Source: Rhineura floridana
Taxonomy: Eukaryota > Chordata > Lepidosauria > Squamata > Rhineuridae
Length of the DNA stretch: 64,000 bases
Assembly (NCBI RefSeq): GCF_030035675.1
Contig: NC_084482.1
Span: forward strand, 220,061,943 to 220,125,942
Direction: 5' to 3'
Shown in pieces: positions 57,353 through 64,000 of this stretch. The notes under the pieces were generated by a model. It ran no database searches, had not been told where the DNA came from, and saw nothing but the letters and a program-made list of their open reading frames with translations. Numbering within the stretch: the first letter of the stretch is position 1; every line of letters begins with the position of its first letter. Both the position numbers and the translations under genes were made by a program.

Positions 57353-57993
57353 GACCGTGTGATGCGTCCTTCCCTGGCTCTCCCTGTCAGGTTCCTACCT
57401 GCTCGTGGTTACTGCCTGTCTCTAGGCACCACCAGGGACTCCACCAGTCCGGACCGCACTCTCTTATGGTTTACCTATCCGCTCTAGCACAGATCTCAAC
57501 AGATCCCCCTGCTAGGCAACCACCAGTAACGTCCCAAAACTAGTATTCCCAGAGACTCTGAATACTGGTATTGTTATTCTCTTCACCGCTGCCACCATTT
57601 GTTACAGTTCCCCTTCAGCCTTGGTCATTACCTTACCCTCCCTTCTGGTCTGTGAAACCCCAGCCAAGGATCAGGCCTTTGGTAAACCAAATTAAGTATT
57701 TATTAAAGATAACAAAGCTAACAAGATTAACAAGATTTCTTCTTAAGGCACATAAGCATATGGTTTTACTGAATACTAATCCGAACTCCACCTCCCTCCT
57801 GGCAAACAACTCTCTAAAACCCCACCAAGCAATCCACTCAGTTCTCTTCTCCCCCCCCCCCGATTCCACTCTCACTCTTCCTTTTATACTGTCAGCCATT
57901 TTAAACACTCAGCCAATCATCTCGCATTCTACTGCCCATTCACTCCCCTCCTCTTTCACTCCACTTACCATGTATCTTCTAAAACAACAACAC

Positions 57994-60900
57994 TTACCAT
58001 ATATACATTAATATAGGAACATCACATTTCTCCCCCCTTAAACAACAGCAGAGTATTATTCCTGTTCCAGGATTTATACGTCGCATTAACAAATAAAAGT
58101 CTCTATGGGGAAAATGTCTTTCTTTGTTCCTCTGTCTGGTCACGTCCACTTGCCTGGAAAGTCCATCGGCCAGTACATTGTCCTTGCCTTTTATGAACTG
58201 GAAGTCCACCTGATAGTCCTGTAGGGCCCAGGACCACCTCTGCAGCATAGTGTTATGGTTTTTCATAGTCTGCAACCATAACAAGGCCCGATGATCCGTA
58301 GTCACTGTGAATCTTCGTCCCCACACGTATGGGCGCAACTTGTTCAGTCCCCACACGACCGCTAGGCACTCCTTCTGGACTGACAAATAGTTTTTCTCCC
58401 TCGGCGTCAGCTTGCGACTCAGGTACGCCACTGGATGTCTGGTGCCTTCTCTCTCCTGTAGCAAGACGACTCCCAGCGCCAGGTCCGACGCATCTGTAGC
58501 CACGATGAATGGTTTCTCATAGTCTGGTGCTATTAATATGGGTCCTTGGCACAAGGCTTGCTTCAGTAGATCAAAAGCCTTCTGACATTCATCCGTCCAT
58601 ACCACACGCTCAGAACACTTCTTCTTTGTTAATTCATGCAAGGGGGTTGCTATTTCCCCAAAATTTCTCACAAACTTCCTATAAAATCCAGCCACACCCA
58701 GAAATGCCCTTACTTGTTTTTTGGTTAAGGGGATCGGCCACGCTTGTATTGCCTCCACCTTGCTCCATAAGGGGGTGATTTTCCCACTCCCCACCTTATG
58801 TCCTAAATAGATTACTTCCTTTAGTCCAAACTGGCATTTCTTAGCTTTTATTGTGAGGCCTGCTTTTCTTAAGGCCTCCAATACTGTTGTCAGGTGTTGG
58901 ACATGCTCAGGCACCGACTTGCTAAAAATGGCCACGTCATCGATATAGACCACTGCAAAATCTGACATGCCTCGCAACACAGTATTGATTAGCCTCTGAA
59001 ATGAACTTGGTGAGTTCCTTAGTCCCATGGGTAAGGTCACAAACTCATATAACCCATCTGGTGTACTGAAGGCAGTTTTGGCTCTGGATTGCTCGTCTAG
59101 TTCCATTTGCCAAAATCCTTTACAGAGATCTAGTGTAGAGATAATGGTTGCTGCCCCCAATAACTCTAACATAGCGTCTACCCTAGGCATAGGATACGCA
59201 TCTGGGACAGTAATTTTATTGATTAGCCGATAATCAATGCAAAACCTTGTCGTTCCATCTTTTTTCGGAACCAGGACAATACTTGAGGCCCAGGGACTGA
59301 TGGATTCCCTGATCACTCCTAATTCCAGCGTCTCTTCCACCTCCTTTTTGTTCTCATTCAAAACTTTCCCATTCACACGGTACGGAACAGATCTGATTGG
59401 GGCATGATCTCCAGTATCAATGGAATGTATAACTATACTGGTTCGGCCAGGTTTGTTGCTAAAGAGGTTCCTATAGGTTTTCAAAACTCTCAGAATCTCT
59501 TCTTTTACTTCTTCCTCTACCTCCTCTGACCATTCCACTTGATCTACCCCTCCTTTGTCTTTGCTTTCCTGTACCAAATCTAGAAGTTCAGGCCCACTTC
59601 CCTCAGGGAATAAGGTAACTTGCAACACCTTTGCATCCCTGGTATGATAAGCCTTTAACTTATTTACATGAACCACTTTGCTTTTGTTTAATTGGTCTGT
59701 GGTGATTACATACGTCACTGTGTCAAGCCTTTCTCTGATGGTATATGGTCCTTCCCAGTTAGCCTGTAATTTGTCATGTTTCCTGGGTATGAACGCCATA
59801 ACCATATCTCCCACATCATACACACGTTCTCTGGCTGTTCTGTCATACCAGTAACTTTGCTTCTCCTGTGCATGACTCAAATTCTCTTTCACTACTTCCA
59901 TCATTGATGTCAATTTATTGCGGAATTCCAATACAAAATCTACTACAGAAGTTTTGGACTCTCCCAGAGTTCCTTCCCATGAATTTTTTAGCAGTTCCAA
60001 AGGTCCCCTCACTTTTCTAGTAAACATTAGTTCAAAGGGTGAGAAGCCTGTTGACTCCTGAGGGACTTCTCTGTATGCAAATAAGAAGCATCCCAAATGT
60101 TCATCCCAGTCTTGTGGGTGATCTTGAACATAGCTTCTTATCATGCCCTTCAAAACTCCATTAAATCTCTCAGTTAGCCCATTAGTGGCGGCATGGTAAG
60201 TAGTGGTCTTTAGATGTTTTAGACCACAACATTTCCACATACATTGCATCACTTCTCCCATGAATACACTGCCTTGATCTGTCAGCACTTCATGAGGGAA
60301 ACCCAGCCTCATAAAGATTTTTAATAAAGCCTCTGCCACTACAGGGGCTTCTACAGATCTCAGTGCTTCTGCGTCTGGGTACCTGGTAGCAAAATCCACC
60401 ACCACCACTAGATATTTCTTGCCATGCCTTGTGGGTTTGGAAAAAGGGCCCACCAAATCTATTCCCACTCTATAAAAGGGTTGTCCAATTATAGGAAGGG
60501 GCTTTAAGGGTGCCTTGGTCTTTACTCCATTCTTTCCCACCTTTTGGCATATTCCACAAGATAGACAATGTTGTTTTACATCTTTGGAGATATCTGACCA
60601 ATAATAATGTGCAGCCAATCTCCTCTTGGTCTTTTTTATTCCCAGATGTCCTGCACATGGGACATCGTGGGCTACCTCTAGCAATCTGGTTCTGTATTTG
60701 CTAGGTACTATCAATTGCTTCACTGGTTCACATTCATCCTTTCTCTCAGCAGGCATCCACAGTCTATATAAAATCCCATTCTCACACACAACTTGATTCC
60801 TCAGTTTGTCAGTGAAAGGAATCTGTTGGGTCAGGGCTTGTTCCTTTATCTGCTTCAAACTTATATCTTTATGCAGCTCTTCCCTGAATTGCTCTGCTTC

Positions 60901-61593
60901 TTCCCCAGAGACCACTTGATACAGTCTGTCTCCTTCACCAGGCCTGCTAGTGGTTGCTATGGTGACCTGAGGCTGGCTAACAGATTCCACCCTGTTTGTT
61001 TCAGCCCCCCTTAATATGGCTTCTTTTTCTCTGCCAATTTGCTGTCTGGTCACTACATAGATCTTTCCTTGGGCGCCCATTACATCCCTTCCCAGTATTG
61101 CTGGTTCTTGTTGCTGGGCATTAATGCCTACTTTATATTGGCCCTCTCGGCCTCTCCAAGTCATTTCCACCAGGGCCACAGGCAAACTTTCTGGTTGACC
61201 TCTCACTCCTTGGATAGTCACAGTTTCCTGAGGTAATATTACCTCAGATTTTATTAAATCTGGCCTCAGTAATGTCTGAGCGGCACCAGTATCAAGCAAT
61301 GCCCAATAATTTGCCCCTTGTACACTCACTTCCTCTCTCAGACTTGAATCAAGGTCTGTTACTTCTGTCCAGTTTATCTGGCAGAACTGAACCTTTTTCG
61401 CTGTTTCTAAAGCCTTGGGCTCTGTTTTCACTGCCCTTGTCTGAGCAGGATTACTACTGGGGTTGGCAACCTCACATTGAAAACGTAGGTGCCCTGGTCT
61501 ACCACATTTGTAGCATAATTTCTCCTCACTTTTAGGGTACACAGATCCACTCTGGGGTGTCCTGTGCCCTTCAGATTTTAATGGAGGACTCAC
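57994..61593 (-). CDS. pol: pol of Gmr1-like copy 2
   Basis: Open frame of about 1199 residues directly after gag. It starts with a CCHC zinc knuckle (CYKCGRPGHLRFQC), then protease (LLDTGAAQTLL), the integrase zinc module and core (GIDLVGPF, LTDQGSVF), RT (VYIDDVAIF) and RNase H (VATDASDLALG). It is almost identical to copy 1. All catalytic motifs are present, so this copy appears to have full coding capacity for the enzymes. Confidence 0.92.
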   Translation of the reverse strand: MSPPLKSEGHRTPQSGSVYPKSEEKLCYKCGRPGHLRFQCEVANPSSNPAQTRAVKTEPKALETAKKVQFCQINWTEVTDLDSSLREEVSVQGANYWALLDTGAAQTLLRPDLIKSEVILPQETVTIQGVRGQPESLPVALVEMTWRGREGQYKVGINAQQQEPAILGRDVMGAQGKIYVVTRQQIGREKEAILRGAETNRVESVSQPQVTIATTSRPGEGDRLYQVVSGEEAEQFREELHKDISLKQIKEQALTQQIPFTDKLRNQVVCENGILYRLWMPAERKDECEPVKQLIVPSKYRTRLLEVAHDVPCAGHLGIKKTKRRLAAHYYWSDISKDVKQHCLSCGICQKVGKNGVKTKAPLKPLPIIGQPFYRVGIDLVGPFSKPTRHGKKYLVVVVDFATRYPDAEALRSVEAPVVAEALLKIFMRLGFPHEVLTDQGSVFMGEVMQCMWKCCGLKHLKTTTYHAATNGLTERFNGVLKGMIRSYVQDHPQDWDEHLGCFLFAYREVPQESTGFSPFELMFTRKVRGPLELLKNSWEGTLGESKTSVVDFVLEFRNKLTSMMEVVKENLSHAQEKQSYWYDRTARERVYDVGDMVMAFIPRKHDKLQANWEGPYTIRERLDTVTYVITTDQLNKSKVVHVNKLKAYHTRDAKVLQVTLFPEGSGPELLDLVQESKDKGGVDQVEWSEEVEEEVKEEILRVLKTYRNLFSNKPGRTSIVIHSIDTGDHAPIRSVPYRVNGKVLNENKKEVEETLELGVIRESISPWASSIVLVPKKDGTTRFCIDYRLINKITVPDAYPMPRVDAMLELLGAATIISTLDLCKGFWQMELDEQSRAKTAFSTPDGLYEFVTLPMGLRNSPSSFQRLINTVLRGMSDFAVVYIDDVAIFSKSVPEHVQHLTTVLEALRKAGLTIKAKKCQFGLKEVIYLGHKVGSGKITPLWSKVEAIQAWPIPLTKKQVRAFLGVAGFYRKFVRNFGEIATPLHELTKKKCSERVVWTDECQKAFDLLKQALCQGPILIAPDYEKPFIVATDASDLALGVVLLQEREGTRHPVAYLSRKLTPREKNYLSVQKECLAVVWGLNKLRPYVWGRRFTVTTDHRALLWLQTMKNHNTMLQRWSWALQDYQVDFQFIKGKDNVLADGLSRQVDVTRQRNKERHFPHRDFYLLMRRINPGTGIILCCCLRGEKCDVPILMYIW

Positions 61594-62664
61594 TCATTGT
61601 GGTACCACATCCCTTCTGCAAGCATTATATGGTTTGGGTTTAAAATCTCTTGATGTTTTCCCCACCCAGCCAGTTCTATTGGAGGCGAAGTGATCCGCCA
61701 TCTCTGCGGCCTCCTGCACCAATGTAGGGGAACGGTCTTTGACCAGGAGCCTTATTTCTGGTGGTAACTGATGGTATAATTGATCCAGTATCATGAGGTT
61801 TTTCACCTCCTCCACAGACTGAGCTTTGGCACTACTCATCCACTTTCCAAATATATCCATCAATTTTGCTCCCAGTTCCACAAAAGACCTCCCTGTCTGT
61901 ATCTGGCAATTTCTGACAAGCTTTCTAAAATAATCAGGCCCCAGTCTGAATCTTTTAAACACTGCTTCCTTGAATTCAGCATAGGTGACGGGCCTGTCTG
62001 AGGGGAAATATTGGTATACCTCAGCCAATTCCCCTTTAATCAGATTTGATAAATACTGCATGTATTTATCTTCAGGTAGCCCCCACAACTGAGCTGCTTT
62101 TTCAAAGGTGCTGAGGTAAATTTGAGGATCTTGACCAGGCTCATAGACAGCAAAGTCCTTTGGAGTAATTTTTATTTTTGCTCCATCTCTGTCTTTCCTT
62201 GCCTCCTCAGAGTGAAATTTCTCTCTACCAAATTTTAACTTTTCTACTTGTAATTCGGCATCCACTGCTCGTTGCTTCTCCCTCTCCTCAAACCCCATTC
62301 TCATTCTCTCAGTTTCCATCTTCAACTTCTCAGCTTCCAACTCTCGCTGTTTATCTTTTTCCTCAGCCTCAAAGACCCGCTGCTTTTCTTTCTCATCAGC
62401 CTCCCTCCTCAATCTTTCAGTTTCCAACTCATGCTCCCATCTTAACTTCTCTCTCAAATACTCTATATAAGCGGGATTGGTTGAGTATCCTTCTGGGGTC
62501 TCTTCTCTGACAGGTTGTTTTTGCTGGGCAGTTGCAAATCCTATTAGTGCTACCCTCAATTCATCTACCCCTTTACCCTCGTGAGGTAAATTGAATGTTA
62601 CGCACTTCTCCACCAGCTCCTCTCCTTTCATTTTTATATATTCAGCCATGGTGTTTGAGTTCAC
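61594..62664 (-). CDS. gag: gag of Gmr1-like copy 2, SCAN-like capsid
   Basis: 356-residue frame with the same sequence as copy 1: charged coiled coil, then the SCAN-like capsid helices (LMILDQLYHQLPPEIRLLV). It ends directly before pol. Confidence 0.9.
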   Translation of the reverse strand: MNSNTMAEYIKMKGEELVEKCVTFNLPHEGKGVDELRVALIGFATAQQKQPVREETPEGYSTNPAYIEYLREKLRWEHELETERLRREADEKEKQRVFEAEEKDKQRELEAEKLKMETERMRMGFEEREKQRAVDAELQVEKLKFGREKFHSEEARKDRDGAKIKITPKDFAVYEPGQDPQIYLSTFEKAAQLWGLPEDKYMQYLSNLIKGELAEVYQYFPSDRPVTYAEFKEAVFKRFRLGPDYFRKLVRNCQIQTGRSFVELGAKLMDIFGKWMSSAKAQSVEEVKNLMILDQLYHQLPPEIRLLVKDRSPTLVQEAAEMADHFASNRTGWVGKTSRDFKPKPYNACRRDVVPQ

Positions 62665-63554
62665 TCACTCTTTGCCACACACTCTTTGCCAGTCACTCTC
62701 ACAAGAAATCTTGTTTTGTTATTTCTGTTTGCCACACCACTGTTCTGGATTCTCTAGTATTCGTATCTGGATTCTCTGTTGTTCGTATCCCACCGCTACT
62801 GACACCACCTGTGACGTAGTCTCCTTTGTCACCACGTGTCTTTGGGAATCTCTTTGGTTCGTATCCCACCGCTACTGCCACATGTGATGCTTCCTTCCCT
62901 GGCTCTCCCTGTCAGGTTCCTACCTGCTCATGGTTACTGCCTGTCTCTAGGCACCACCAGGGACTCCACCAGTCCGGACCGCACTCTCTTATGGTTTACC
63001 TATCCGCTCTAGCACAGATCTCAACAGATCCCCCTGCTAGGCAACCACCAGTAACGTCCCAAAACTAGTATTCCCAGAGACTCTGAATACTGGTATTGTT
63101 ATTCTCTTCACCGCTGCCACCATTTGTTACAGTTCCCCTTCAGCCTTGGTCATTACCTCACCCTCCCTTCTGGTCTGTGAAACCCCAGCCAAGGATCAGG
63201 CCTTTGGTAAACCAAATTAAGTATTTATTAAAGATAACAAAGCTAACAAGATTAACAAGATTTCTTCTTAAGGCACATAAGCATATGGTTTTACTCAATA
63301 CTAATCCGAACTCCACCTCCCTCCTGGCAAACAACTCTCTAAAACCCCACCAAGCAATCCACTCAGTTCTCTTCTCCCCCCCCGATTCCACTCTCACTCT
63401 TCCTTTTATACATTCAGCCATTTTAAACACTCAGCCAATCATCTCGCATTCTACTGCCCATTCACTCCCCCTCCTCTTTCACTCCACTTACCATGTATCT
63501 TCTAAAACAACAACACTTACCATATATACATTAATATAGGAACATCACAGACCG

Positions 63555-63968
63555 CCCCCAGCGGCTTCATATAAATGTTAAAAAGCATGGGAGACAGAAC
63601 CGAACCCTGCAGGACCCCACATTGGAGAACCCACGGTGTCGAGCAATGTTCCCCAAGCACTATCTTCTGGAGACGACCCGCTAAGTAGGAGCGGAACCAC
63701 TGCCAAGCAGTGCCTCCAACTCCCAACTCCGCAAGCCTCTCCAGAAGGATACCATGGTCGATGGTATCAAAAGCCACTGAGAGGTCAAGGAGAATCAACA
63801 GAGTTACACTCCCTCTGTCTCTCTCCCGACATAGGTCATCAAACAGGGCGACCAAGGCAGTCTCAGTGCCAAAACCAGGCCTGAAGCCCGATTGAAATGG
63901 ATCTAGATAATCGGTTTCATCCAATAGCGCCTGGAGCTGGTCAGCAACCACACGTTCCAGGATCTTGC
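63555..63968 (-). mobile_element. L2 LINE, upstream RT part (block A' copy)
   Basis: Copy of 11391-11804, including LLDLSVAFDTIDHGILLERL and its 5' truncation point. 63969-64000 continues the block A match. Confidence 0.88.
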
Positions 63969-64000
63969 CACATGTAATTAATTACTTGGACATTTTTCCA

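Larger units (their letters stand above)
57358..63549 (-). mobile_element. Gmr1-like Ty3/Gypsy element (copy 2)
   Basis: Same element as 5195-11385, at the same L2 site with the same gaccg duplicates (57353-57357 and 63550-63554). LTRs are 57358-58026 and 62883-63549. It looks whole. Because flanks and target duplicate are shared, it arose by block duplication and not by a second transposition. Confidence 0.93.
52793..64000. repeat. Segmental duplication, block A' (direct copy of 611-11836)
   Basis: Same order and orientation as block A. Visible differences include a loss of repeated ctgtacacaaaa units near 56430 relative to 4250-4275 and a small change near 55020. The copy continues beyond the window, so its right end is unknown. 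Confidence 0.95.

Noticed and set aside
57358-63549. Independent second insertion of the Gypsy element
   Set aside because: Same target duplicate, same L2 site and same flanks as copy 1 show it was copied with block A.

Overview
The window looks like squamate reptile (lizard-type) nuclear DNA. It carries exons of MHC class I genes, the terminal exon of a V2R-type vomeronasal receptor, and a squamate-like load of CR1 and L2 LINEs, tRNA-derived SINEs, hAT fragments, a Ty1/Copia fossil and a young Gmr1-type Ty3/Gypsy element. No bacterial-style operons, CRISPR arrays, rRNA or true tRNA genes were seen. Species cannot be told from the sequence alone.

Layout. (1) 1-610 holds a SINE and a probable endogenous-retrovirus LTR. 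(2) 611-11836 is block A: a GC-rich stretch, a solo LTR, unassigned DNA, a MITE, and a 5'-truncated L2 LINE split by a Gmr1-like Gypsy element (5195-11385) with a 5-bp target duplication. (3) 11837-20960 is a CR1 fragment split by an almost full-length APE-type LINE (12233-20525), which is itself split by a solo LTR and by an L2. (4) 20961-34585 is the left arm of an inverted repeat and carries a class I gene on the + strand: alpha1, alpha2, alpha3, transmembrane and tail exons. Intron 2 is inflated to over 7 kb by CR1, Copia, LTR and SINE insertions. (5) 34586-44054 is the spacer with a V2R 7TM exon on the + strand, L2, CR1 and SINE fragments and a hAT end. (6) 44055-52107 is the right arm, with a second class I copy on the - strand that lacks the alpha2 exon. 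(7) 52793-64000 is block A', a direct and nearly identical copy of block A that runs off the window end. The period is about 52.18 kb.

Host genes. The left class I gene has splice-compatible alpha1, alpha2, alpha3 and TM exons and both expected disulfide pairs. However, several residues that normally hold peptide ends are replaced, so it looks non-classical. The right copy looks like a pseudogene or a groove-less remnant. A V2R exon lying between two divergent class I genes recalls the co-expression of V2Rs with H2-Mv (M10) class I molecules in rodent vomeronasal neurons; that link is a hypothesis here. No leader exon was found close to either alpha1 exon.

Limits. All comparisons are by eye. 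Repeat family names come from recognised protein motifs and terminal sequences, without a library search.
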